A stretch of DNA of 64,000 nt from positions 1 to 64,000 of the forward strand of contig NZ_JAAWWD010000045.1 of assembly GCF_021404545.1 (NCBI RefSeq), read 5' to 3'. The notes below the pieces were generated by a model. That model was not told the DNA's origin, did not search any database, and was given only the letters and a program-made list of their open reading frames with translations. The stretch comes from Aestuariivita sp. Lineage in GTDB: Bacteria; Pseudomonadota; Alphaproteobacteria; Rhodobacterales; Rhodobacteraceae. Numbering within the stretch: the stretch's first letter is position 1; each line of letters begins with the position of its first letter. Both the position numbers and the translations under genes were made by a program. Shown one piece after another: positions 9,134 to 15,869 of this stretch.

Positions 9134-10030
9134 ATGCGCGAGATTTGGCACAATACCTCTCATGGTCCCGTCTTTGCCCGTCACTGGGGCGCGGCGGATG
9201 CACCCGTATTACTGATGTTGCACGGCTTTCCCGAGTTTGGCGGCGCGTGGGAGGCGCTGGCCCTTCGGCTTGCCGACCGATTTCACTGCATCGCCCCCGA
9301 TCAACGCGGCTATGGGCGCACGGGTGGGCCGGATGATGTGCGGGCCTACACTGCGTCGGCCCTGACCCGGGACATGGCCGAACTGGTGACCGGGCTGGGC
9401 AGTGGCCCCGTCACCGTTCTGGGCCATGACTGGGGGGCGGCGGTGGCTTATGGGCTGGCCATGTGGCACGCGCCGCTGGTGGCACGGCTGATCATCGCCA
9501 ACGGAGTGCATCCCGTGCCTTTTCAACGCGCCCTGGCGGCGGGCGGCGCGCAAGCAGAGGCCTCGCAATACATCCTCTGGCTGCGCCAGGACGGGTCGGA
9601 GGACGCCCTGGCGGAAAACGATTTTGCCAAGCTGAAACAGCTATTTTCGGCACATATGGATATGAGCTGGCTCACCGGAGACACGTTGGAGGCGTATCAC
9701 ACCGAATGGGCGCGCCCGGGCCGGATGAAGACGATGGTGCATTGGTATCGCGCCTCACCGCTGATTGTGGCCGAACCGGGTGTGCCGCACACCGACCTGC
9801 CCGACTTCCCGCTAGACCGGTTGCAGGTCAGGCAGCCACATCTGCTGATCTGGGGTGAGAACGACACTGCCCTTTTGCCGGAGGCGACCGACGGGCTTGA
9901 GGATTTTGCGCCGGATCTGACACGCGTGACATTGGCCGGCGCCGATCATTGGCTGGCGCATCAGAAACCGGATCGCCTGGCGCAGATCATTGCGGAATGG
10001 TGTGCTGACCGTAGGGTGGGGAATACCTGA
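9134..10030 (+). CDS. Alpha/beta hydrolase, epoxide-hydrolase/dehalogenase type
   Basis: This 298-aa cytosolic hydrolase shows the fold's landmarks: oxyanion loop LHGFPEFGGAW, nucleophile elbow GHDWGAAVAY with Asp as nucleophile, and C-terminal catalytic His in AGADHWLAH. Asp instead of Ser at the elbow, plus HGFPE, places it with epoxide hydrolases, haloalkane dehalogenases and fluoroacetate dehalogenases. Substrate cannot be decided. Start chosen at MREIWHNT after a hairpin; an earlier in-frame start at 9065 would begin inside the FNR box. Confidence 0.85.
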   Translation: MREIWHNTSHGPVFARHWGAADAPVLLMLHGFPEFGGAWEALALRLADRFHCIAPDQRGYGRTGGPDDVRAYTASALTRDMAELVTGLGSGPVTVLGHDWGAAVAYGLAMWHAPLVARLIIANGVHPVPFQRALAAGGAQAEASQYILWLRQDGSEDALAENDFAKLKQLFSAHMDMSWLTGDTLEAYHTEWARPGRMKTMVHWYRASPLIVAEPGVPHTDLPDFPLDRLQVRQPHLLIWGENDTALLPEATDGLEDFAPDLTRVTLAGADHWLAHQKPDRLAQIIAEWCADRRVGNT

Positions 10031-10405
10031 CTATCGCCAGAGCGGCGACAGGTCGAGACTGAGGGCATTTAGGAAAGGGATTTCCAATGCCCCGTTTTGC
10101 AATTGCCATTTGTACGCTGGCCATCGCACTGGCCATATTTGCCGCGGTCTGAGCCGCTGTTGCGAGCGATAGCCCGCTTACGGCCACACCCTGGCGCTCC
10201 AGTGTCGCGGGTACGACCGTAGGCGGGTCGACCCTCTTGAAACGCAAATTCTCCAGGACCGCGTCGGCGTGACAGTGAGGCCTGAGGGGCGGTCTTCCTG
10301 GATGCTTTGCCCGCAGCACTCGGCAAGTCTCTCGCGCGGCCACAGGCCCGTCTGATTCGTCACGGCATCAGCCGGACCCGTCCCCCCACCAAGAAAGGGA
10401 GCGGA
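10031..10405. other. 375-bp region with at most one tiny gene
   Basis: I see no conventional gene. The only suggestive item is a 21-codon hydrophobic frame at 10087-10152, listed separately. The rest shows no repeat, tRNA or terminator I can support. Confidence 0.5.
10087..10152 (+). CDS. Possible 21-aa hydrophobic micropeptide
   Basis: The frame encodes a peptide beginning MPRFAIAICTLAIALA and ending FAAV, which would form one short membrane helix. An AGGAAAGGG sequence lies six to fourteen bases upstream of the ATG. That ribosome site sits in a small GGAAA/TTTCC palindrome that could mask it. There is no homology I can name, and a frame this short may be chance. Proteomics or ribosome profiling would decide. 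Confidence 0.3.
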   Translation: MPRFAIAICTLAIALAIFAAV

Positions 10406-10714
10406 TCACGCGTATTCGGTCACCTCGCCCGCCACATTGTCGATCACCATGAACATGTCGAAATAGCGGATCCGCGGCTCCACGCCGGTCCGCTCCCGAA
10501 AGCGCGCCACCCAGGCCGCGTCATGGGCCACCTCTGCCGCTGCGCGGCTGGGCCAGACATAGACGCCCATCACCGTTGGCCCATCGGTAATGAAATGCTT
10601 GCGGATCAGGTCAGGGTTCGCCCGCCAGTGATCCACCGTGCCGCGCGCATCGTCCAATAGATCGGCATCCGTGAACCCGTTGGGCCGGTCGAATTCCACA
10701 AGTTCCATGATCAT
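10406..10714 (-). CDS. Small protein, probable dimeric alpha-beta barrel (YdhR-like)
   Basis: The 102-aa protein starts MIMELVEFDRP with AGGAG eight bases upstream. Predicted alternating strands and helices, a conserved-looking IRKHFITDGPTVMGVYVWPS core and an aromatic C-terminal strand suggest the ferredoxin-like barrel of YdhR or stress-response monooxygenases. I cannot identify catalytic residues. It lies 10 bases downstream of the L,D-transpeptidase gene on the same strand and may be co-transcribed with it, though a functional link is not obvious. Confidence 0.6.
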   Translation of the reverse strand: MIMELVEFDRPNGFTDADLLDDARGTVDHWRANPDLIRKHFITDGPTVMGVYVWPSRAAAEVAHDAAWVARFRERTGVEPRIRYFDMFMVIDNVAGEVTEYA

Positions 10715-10724
10715 TGGTGCGCTC

Positions 10725-11138
10725 CTATTCCTTGATCACCACGCGGGTGTCCTCTTTGCCGACTTCCAGCAGCCGCTCAAACAGCACTTCGGCGTTCTCT
10801 GGCGCGAGACGGATGCACCCCGCAGAGGCCGGTTCGCCCAGCCGATCCACCTGTGTTGTGCCATGGATAGCGTAATTGCCGGAAAAGAAGATCGAATGCG
10901 GCATCGGCGCCCCGTCATAGAGGGTCGAGAAATGGCGCCGTTTCAGCAGATACGGAGTATAGACCCCGACCGGCGTGCATTTGCCCGATCGCGCGGTCGA
11001 CACGGGCCACTTAAAAAGCGGACCTTGCGTGTCGCGCACGATCATCTGTTGCTCCGACAAATCGACCTCGATCCACAGCGATTGCGCCGCCGCTGTCGCG
11101 GCCCATACCGTCAAAGCTATGCTCACAACCCATCTCAC
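10725..11138 (-). CDS. L,D-transpeptidase (YkuD domain), periplasmic
   Basis: After a signal peptide (VVSIALTVWAATAAAQS) comes a compact YkuD domain. The catalytic signature runs from HGTTQVDRLGEPAS to AGCIRL, with the nucleophilic Cys in SAGCIRL near the C-terminus. Such enzymes make 3-3 peptidoglycan crosslinks or attach proteins to the wall. I favour a GTG start at 11138 with GGAGG about ten bases upstream; a GTG at 11168 is also in frame. The domain stands alone with no wall-binding module, so this is a minimal enzyme of about 137 aa. Confidence 0.85.
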   Translation of the reverse strand: MRWVVSIALTVWAATAAAQSLWIEVDLSEQQMIVRDTQGPLFKWPVSTARSGKCTPVGVYTPYLLKRRHFSTLYDGAPMPHSIFFSGNYAIHGTTQVDRLGEPASAGCIRLAPENAEVLFERLLEVGKEDTRVVIKE

Positions 11139-11248
11139 GCCGGTCCCGCCTCCGCTTACACCAGACACAGTCTAGCGCCCAATCCGGCACGCAGGAAAGG
11201 GGATGTCGGCCATTGCCCATGGCCCGACCCTGCGCCTAACCTGTGCGC

Positions 11249-12025
11249 ATGACGTTTGTCGCAGAAAACCAGCTCTTGTTACTGATGGCCTTCTTTTTCG
11301 GAGGATGCATCGGCACCGCGTTCATCTATCGCCACCCTGCGGGCAGTCGCGCGTGGAAACTCGCCGATCTGTTGTGGGTCGTGCTGGGCGGGTTCGGTGC
11401 GATTGCCGCGGTCGTCGCCGGAGTCTACACGTCCGACAGCTCACGCCTGAACCGGCAGATCGATGTCGCCTATGCCGCAACGGCCGCCTTTGACCGCGAC
11501 GCGGCCCGGTTCCGCCTGCGGTATTGCGAGAACGGCACCGGCCCCGCAACCGCCACGTTGTGCGACCGTGCCGAGTTCCTGTCCGCCTCGACCGCCAGCA
11601 ATGCCGAGTTGCCGCTCTTTATCTCGATAACCGAGGCAGCGGCCCCGCTCAAGGGCCTGAACTTTGTCCTTGGCCCGCGTGAGACCGGCCTGGATCTGGC
11701 CAAGATGCGCGATGAGGCCGACGCCTTTGACCCAGGACAGTTCCTGGCCTTCACCGCGCTGGACGACGTAACACAGGCTGCAATCGAGACCCTGCGCCGG
11801 ACACGGCCCGATGTCGCTGCGGACTATCAAGTGCTGGCCACCTCTTATGAGGCGCTGATCGGCCAGGTCGCGCGGATCAAGGATGAATGGGAGTTTCTTC
11901 AGTCCAATGCCGGGATCTTGCTGTTGCAGATCGCGGCCCTGTGCATGGTGGCCTTTGCCGCCCCCTTTCGTCTGGGCAAGTCACTGGCCGATATGCGCGA
12001 ACGCTTGCCAGCAGGCCGTCGCTGA
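11249..12025 (+). CDS. Membrane protein of unknown function, 258 aa
   Basis: I do not recognise the family. It has two N-terminal transmembrane segments (LLLLMAFFFGGCIGTAFIY and WVVLGGFGAIAAVVAGVY). A long periplasmic domain with two cysteines (RYCENG, LCDRAEF) follows. One C-terminal transmembrane segment (ILLLQIAALCMVAFAAPF) closes the protein. The periplasmic part is helical and charged. It is followed 14 bases later by the thioesterase gene, so the two may form a unit. Confidence 0.7.
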   Translation: MTFVAENQLLLLMAFFFGGCIGTAFIYRHPAGSRAWKLADLLWVVLGGFGAIAAVVAGVYTSDSSRLNRQIDVAYAATAAFDRDAARFRLRYCENGTGPATATLCDRAEFLSASTASNAELPLFISITEAAAPLKGLNFVLGPRETGLDLAKMRDEADAFDPGQFLAFTALDDVTQAAIETLRRTRPDVAADYQVLATSYEALIGQVARIKDEWEFLQSNAGILLLQIAALCMVAFAAPFRLGKSLADMRERLPAGRR

Positions 12026-12039
12026 GGCAGGCTCGGGCC

Positions 12040-12444
12040 ATGACACCACAAGACATTCAAACGCTGCTCGATGAGAATTTCGCCCCTTGGATCAAGGCGT
12101 TGAAAATCGAGGTTCTCGAAACGACACCCGATGCCACCACCTTCCGCATGCCGCTGGGCGATCATATCGCGCGGGTGGGCGGGATTGTTTGCGGCCAGGC
12201 GCTGGCCTCGCTCGCCGATACCGCGATGGTGCTGGCGGCCATCGCCAAAGCCGGTGAGCTGAAGCTCTATGCCACCACCAATCTCGATACCCAGTTCCTG
12301 CGCCCCGGCGCAGGCGACGCTGTGCTGTGCCGCGCGACGGTGGTGCGGGCGGGCAAGGCACTGGTCTTTACCCACGCGGAGATGACCGAGCAGGAGAGCG
12401 GCAAGCCTATCGCCACGGCGACCGCGACGCTTTATGCACCCTGA
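12040..12444 (+). CDS. PaaI-type hotdog thioesterase
   Basis: The 134-aa protein has the hotdog fold of PaaI-like acyl-CoA thioesterases. Signs include the central helix motif GGIVCGQALASLADTAMVLAA and strands TNLDTQFLRPG and ATVVRAGKALVFTHAEM. The acidic residue in the ADTA segment is in the usual catalytic place. These enzymes hydrolyse aryl- or medium-chain acyl-CoA in the cytosol. I start at MTPQDIQ because the frame upstream is the antisense-like shadow of the previous gene. Confidence 0.85.
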   Translation: MTPQDIQTLLDENFAPWIKALKIEVLETTPDATTFRMPLGDHIARVGGIVCGQALASLADTAMVLAAIAKAGELKLYATTNLDTQFLRPGAGDAVLCRATVVRAGKALVFTHAEMTEQESGKPIATATATLYAP

Positions 12445-12513
12445 TCCGCCGCGTTATGCGACTAGGGACAACGAAGTCTTGCTTTTGCGGCCCACCCCGG
12501 GCCCAATCGGACC

Positions 12514-13212
12514 ATGAGAGCACGCGGACCCCTTCTGATACCCCTGATCTTGATCGTGGCCCTGATCGCAGGCTGTGGGCGGCCTTTAACCACGACCGAA
12601 CGGGCATTCGCCCAAAAAATCCACGGACCCGCAGTCGATCTGGACAGGGTGCGTCTGGTCAGGGGCGCGCTGGTCGGGTCGGTGAGTTTTCGCAGGCCAG
12701 CTCGCCCGCGCGTGACCTGCCGCGAACGAATCCTGCCGCCGCCACGCACCGAGATCATCACCACTCGGCCAGCGGCGGTCGTGCTGTTCAACCGGATCCA
12801 TTTCACCAATGACTGGTATCTGGATGATTACATGCCGCGGTATCCTGATCGGCTCCACCTGATCGAAGCGATGCTGCTGGCCCATGAAATGACCCATGTC
12901 TGGCAATGGCAAAACCGCGCGGTCACCGGCTATCATCCGCTGCGCGCCGCCGCCGAGCATCGCACAAGCGCCGATCCCTATCTGTTCGACCCTTCGGTCG
13001 AGCATGCGTTTCTCAGTTACGGGTTCGAGCAACAGGGCGCGATCGTTGAGGAATATGTCTGTTGCCGCGCCCTGGCCCCGGACGCCGCGCGCACCGAACG
13101 GTTGCACAAGATGCTGAGCGCGGCCTTTCCGGTCAGCCGTTTGCCGCAAAGCCGCGCTCATGACGTGGTGCTGCCCTGGAAAGACGCGGAACTGGAGGGG
13201 ATCTGCAACTGA
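12514..13212 (+). CDS. Putative lipoprotein with HExxH zinc-peptidase motif
   Basis: The 232-aa protein begins with a lipoprotein signal (lipobox LIAGC, acylated Cys21). The mature part contains LLAHEMTHVWQW (121-132), a gluzincin-like HExxH with H123, E124 and H127. A later GAIVEEYVCC segment may supply the third zinc ligand. Four or more cysteines suggest disulfides in the periplasm. Similar short HEMTHVWQ proteins exist as uncharacterised families. I infer metal binding; peptidase activity is unproven. Confidence 0.72.
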   Translation: MRARGPLLIPLILIVALIAGCGRPLTTTERAFAQKIHGPAVDLDRVRLVRGALVGSVSFRRPARPRVTCRERILPPPRTEIITTRPAAVVLFNRIHFTNDWYLDDYMPRYPDRLHLIEAMLLAHEMTHVWQWQNRAVTGYHPLRAAAEHRTSADPYLFDPSVEHAFLSYGFEQQGAIVEEYVCCRALAPDAARTERLHKMLSAAFPVSRLPQSRAHDVVLPWKDAELEGICN

Positions 13213-13294
13213 GGCAGGGGCAGATCCACGCACCGTCTGCCGGATGTCCCCGACGCGCCCCGTGATCCCGCAGCGCACCCTCAGACCGCGTCGC

Positions 13295-13717
13295 TCAGGT
13301 CTGTACATCTTCCAGATAGGCCAAGAGCGCGGCCAGGGGGCGGGGTGTCGGTGTCAGTGTGCCCTCGATATCGACCGGCACCGTCTCGCCCGTCAACACC
13401 GCACCGAACTCAGGCATGACCCGACCCACATGGGTGCCTTTGGCATAGCCGTCGATTTGCGACAAAACCTCCGCACGCGGAAACGTGCCGTCGTTACGCG
13501 ATGCCAGCATGGTCAGGTCCGGCGCAATCTGGCCGCCGATCAGCGGTTCGTCGCCCATCGCCCGGTGTCCATGGCAAGCCGCGCAGTTATTTGCGTAAAG
13601 CTTGGCCCCTTCGGAGGGTTGTGGCATCTCAGCCTGCATCGCGCAGGCCCCCAGCCCCAGTACACCGGCCAAAAGCCCAAGGGCCAGAGTGGGCGCCGAC
13701 AAGGCAGAGCCAGTCAT
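13295..13717 (-). CDS. c-type cytochrome lipoprotein 1 of 3
   Basis: The 140-aa protein has a lipobox (GLGAC, Cys25) and one heme-c site CAACH (45-49). A candidate axial Met is in GRVMPEFGAVL. It shares the block ASRNDGTFP and the ending pattern of the two genes before it, so the three are tandem paralogues. It would be tethered to the membrane on the periplasmic side. Its first bases overlap the stop of the neighbouring cytochrome, indicating co-transcription. Electron partner is unknown. Confidence 0.85.
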   Translation of the reverse strand: MTGSALSAPTLALGLLAGVLGLGACAMQAEMPQPSEGAKLYANNCAACHGHRAMGDEPLIGGQIAPDLTMLASRNDGTFPRAEVLSQIDGYAKGTHVGRVMPEFGAVLTGETVPVDIEGTLTPTPRPLAALLAYLEDVQT

Positions 13718-14130
13718 TGCGCCTGCACCTGCTTGAGATAGGCGACCAGATCGGCAATCGGCTCACTGGTCAGAATCGGCTGCCCGGTTCCGGCCTTCAA
13801 TGCCACATCGGGCCCCTGTTGGAAAAACGGGCCATAAACCGGCATCGGGCTGCCATGGCTGACCAGCGGATCGCGCCCATCGATGCGCATGACCACCCGT
13901 ACCGTGGGAAAGGCGCCGTCATTGCGCGCGCTGAGAACCGTCAGATCTGGCGGCGGCACCAGGAGAACACCGGCCATCGGGCCGACGCCATCGGCTTCGG
14001 CCCCGTGACAGGCGGCGCAGTGGTGGCGGAAATACTCCTCGCCGCGCAAGATATCTCCCCCAAATGCGGGGCTGATCCCAGCGACAAGAATGGCCGCGGC
14101 CAATCCGATTGATGATTTCTTTTTTACCAT
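13714..14130 (-). CDS. c-type cytochrome 2 of 3, soluble
   Basis: From MVKKKSS the protein is 138 aa with a normal signal peptide cleaved near PAFGGD, so unlike its neighbours it should be soluble. The heme site is CAACH (38-42) and the probable axial Met is in SPMPVYGPFF. The SARNDGAFP block is shared with both paralogues. An upstream Met at 14148 is possible, but the MVKKK start gives a better signal peptide. It overlaps gene 1 by four bases. Confidence 0.85.
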   Translation of the reverse strand: MVKKKSSIGLAAAILVAGISPAFGGDILRGEEYFRHHCAACHGAEADGVGPMAGVLLVPPPDLTVLSARNDGAFPTVRVVMRIDGRDPLVSHGSPMPVYGPFFQQGPDVALKAGTGQPILTSEPIADLVAYLKQVQAQ

Positions 14131-14175
14131 GTTCTCCTCGTCCTCCACATTTCAACCGATTTGACCGCCAGACTA

Positions 14176-14577
14176 TTACGATGCTTGCAAGGTCTCAACA
14201 TACCGCGCAAGCGAAAGCAGCGCCTGTGGCGTTGGTATCGTGCTTCCATCCGGAGCCTGCCACAGGATTGTCGGACCTGTGAGGACCGCCTCGAATCCAG
14301 GCATCAGCCGCTGGGTGTCCTGACCGTGATATCCGTGGATGGTGGCCATAACATGAACCCAGGGAAATTCCCCACCATTGCGCGCCGAAAGCCCCGTAAG
14401 ATCTGCGGCGGCCACCGGCAAATCGGCGGCCAAAGGCCCAGCGCCGGTGCCGCTCAGACCATGGCAGGCGACGCAATTGTCACGGTAGAGCTTGGCGCCG
14501 GAGGCGGGTTGATCCGGTGCGCAGGCCGTCAGACCCACCAGCGCCACCCAGGGAATATGCATGCCAAACCTGCGCAT
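14176..14577 (-). CDS. c-type cytochrome lipoprotein 3 of 3
   Basis: From MRRFGM the protein is 133 aa, with lipobox GLTAC (Cys19), heme site CVACH (35-39) and a probable axial Met in QRLMPGFEAVL. The SARNGGEFP block matches its two downstream paralogues. It is the first gene of the trio. An FNR-like box lies about 65 bases upstream, which would fit oxygen-responsive respiratory chains. The set of two lipid-anchored and one soluble cytochrome suggests a relay. Confidence 0.85.
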   Translation of the reverse strand: MRRFGMHIPWVALVGLTACAPDQPASGAKLYRDNCVACHGLSGTGAGPLAADLPVAAADLTGLSARNGGEFPWVHVMATIHGYHGQDTQRLMPGFEAVLTGPTILWQAPDGSTIPTPQALLSLARYVETLQAS

Positions 14578-14641
14578 GGTCCGACCCTTTCTATTTTCGC
14601 TCATGTCGGTTCAACGCTTGCCGAGGGGGCCGCCTCTGACC

Positions 14642-14655
14642 ATGATCCACATCAA
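14642..14655 (-). promoter_or_regulatory. FNR-like site upstream of cytochrome trio
   Basis: On the minus strand TTGATGTGGATCAT matches TTGAT-N4-ATCAA at nine of ten positions. It lies between the cytochrome operon (start 14577) and the divergent DMT transporter (start 14684). Confidence 0.5.
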
Positions 14656-14683
14656 GCGCGTGGCATAGAAAAAGGGATAACCG

Positions 14684-15118
14684 ATGGCTCATTACGCACT
14701 GATCATGTTGGTTGCCGGGATGGGCATCCCCGTTCTTGCCGCCCTGAACGCCGCACTGGGGCAGTTTCTGGGCTCGCCCTCGTCCGCGGCGGCGATCCTT
14801 TTTCTGGTCGCTTTCGTAATCGGGCTGACGGCGATGCTGATCACCGGGCCTGCGCCGGTCCTGTTGGCGGGATCCGCGCCCAAACACCTTTTTCTTGGCG
14901 GGTGCCTGGTGGCGTTTTACGTGCTGTCGATCACCTATATTGCACCGCATTTCGGGGTCGGGAACGCGGTGTTTTTCGTGCTGGTCGGCCAGTTGATCAG
15001 TGCTGCTATCATCGACCATTTCGGGCTGTTCGGCGCCCATAGCACGCCGCTGTCGTTGACGCGGGGCGCGGGGTTGGGCCTGATGGCGCTGGGTGTCTGG
15101 GTGACCCAGCAGGCCTGA
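14684..15118 (+). CDS. DMT-superfamily small transporter (YdcZ/DUF606 type)
   Basis: The 144-aa protein consists of about five hydrophobic segments, beginning YALIMLVAGMGIPVLAALNAALG, the typical first helix of DUF606 proteins. It also has the pattern GNAVFFVLVGQLISAAIIDHFG. Members of this family act as half-size transporters and usually work as dimers. Substrate is unknown. It is divergent from the cytochrome trio and shares its upstream region. Confidence 0.8.
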   Translation: MAHYALIMLVAGMGIPVLAALNAALGQFLGSPSSAAAILFLVAFVIGLTAMLITGPAPVLLAGSAPKHLFLGGCLVAFYVLSITYIAPHFGVGNAVFFVLVGQLISAAIIDHFGLFGAHSTPLSLTRGAGLGLMALGVWVTQQA

Positions 15119-15124
15119 GCGGGT

Positions 15125-15167
15125 CAGATTATGAAATAATCTGGTCCAGAAAATGTGTCATTTTCTG
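15125..15167. terminator. Two tandem AT-rich perfect hairpins
   Basis: CAGATTAT/ATAATCTG (15125-15143, loop GAA) and CAGAAAAT/ATTTTCTG (15147-15167, loop GTGTC) lie just after the DMT transporter stop. They may terminate that transcript or be copies of a dispersed repeat. Confidence 0.5.
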
Positions 15168-15246
15168 CGCCGCTGACTGGCGGTCTGGCCATCAATATAT
15201 GCCGCACTAGATTTGTATCGTGACACCAGCCAGAAGGATCCGCCAG

Positions 15247-15489
15247 ATGTCAGATGCCCCAATCATCGCACAAAAAGCCCCCTATCCGGTCGATGTGACC
15301 GAAGGAAAAAACTATTTCTGGTGCGCCTGCGGGAAATCCGCGAACCAGCCGTTTTGCGATGGCAGCCATTCGGATACCGGCATCACTCCGGTCAAGTACA
15401 CCGCCACGGATGATCGCACCGTCTACTTCTGTGGCTGCAAGGCAACGGACAATTCCCCGCTGTGTGACGGATCCCACACCGCGCTTTAG
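15247..15489 (+). CDS. Double CDGSH iron-sulfur protein
   Basis: The 80-aa protein contains two mitoNEET-type sites: CACGKSANQPFCDGSH (26-41) and CGCKATDNSPLCDGSH (62-77). Each binds a [2Fe-2S] cluster through three Cys and one His, and all ligands are present. Bacterial double-CDGSH proteins are small cytosolic redox or cluster-transfer proteins. It stands alone on the plus strand, so partners are not evident from context. Start MSDAPIIAQ is preferred over an upstream in-frame codon at 15220. Confidence 0.9.
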   Translation: MSDAPIIAQKAPYPVDVTEGKNYFWCACGKSANQPFCDGSHSDTGITPVKYTATDDRTVYFCGCKATDNSPLCDGSHTAL

Positions 15490-15869
15490 GGTCGGCCTGG
15501 ACCATCGCTCCGACAAACGCCATGAGCCACAGATCGCCAGTCTGACGAATGGGCGCTCTCGGTGCGCCTCATTCCATGGATCGAAGCCGCGAAAGCGACC
15601 TGGATCGACCCCACATGTTCGACATCCGTAAAGGACGGTCAGGACCGCAACAGGATCCAGCGCTTGGCATGATGGAACCTGTTCCTCCGGCGCGCCAATA
15701 CCCCTCCGGTCCATCGGATAAAGTCGCCTGGTGACCGTTCTGCGGCCCAGCTCTCGGTCTCGGGTCAGTGTCCTGAGGGGCAAAAACGCGTGTCTGCTTC
15801 CGGATCGGGAACGCTTTTCAAGACACCCTGCCCTCAGCGCCAGCACCAAGGACCGCGCGCAGCCCGCAG
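15490..15869. other. 380-bp region without an evident gene
   Basis: Open frames on both strands are of low coding quality and lack ribosome sites. I see no repeat or RNA gene. It separates convergent genes ending at 15489 and 15870. Confidence 0.5.

Noticed and set aside
9987-10343. 118-codon minus-strand frame over the 10-kb gap
   Set aside because: No ribosome site or domain, and it overlaps the end of the hydrolase gene.
15250-15849. 199-codon frame on the minus strand over the CDGSH gene
   Set aside because: It is the shadow of the CDGSH gene plus non-coding DNA, is Arg/Gly rich and lacks domains.
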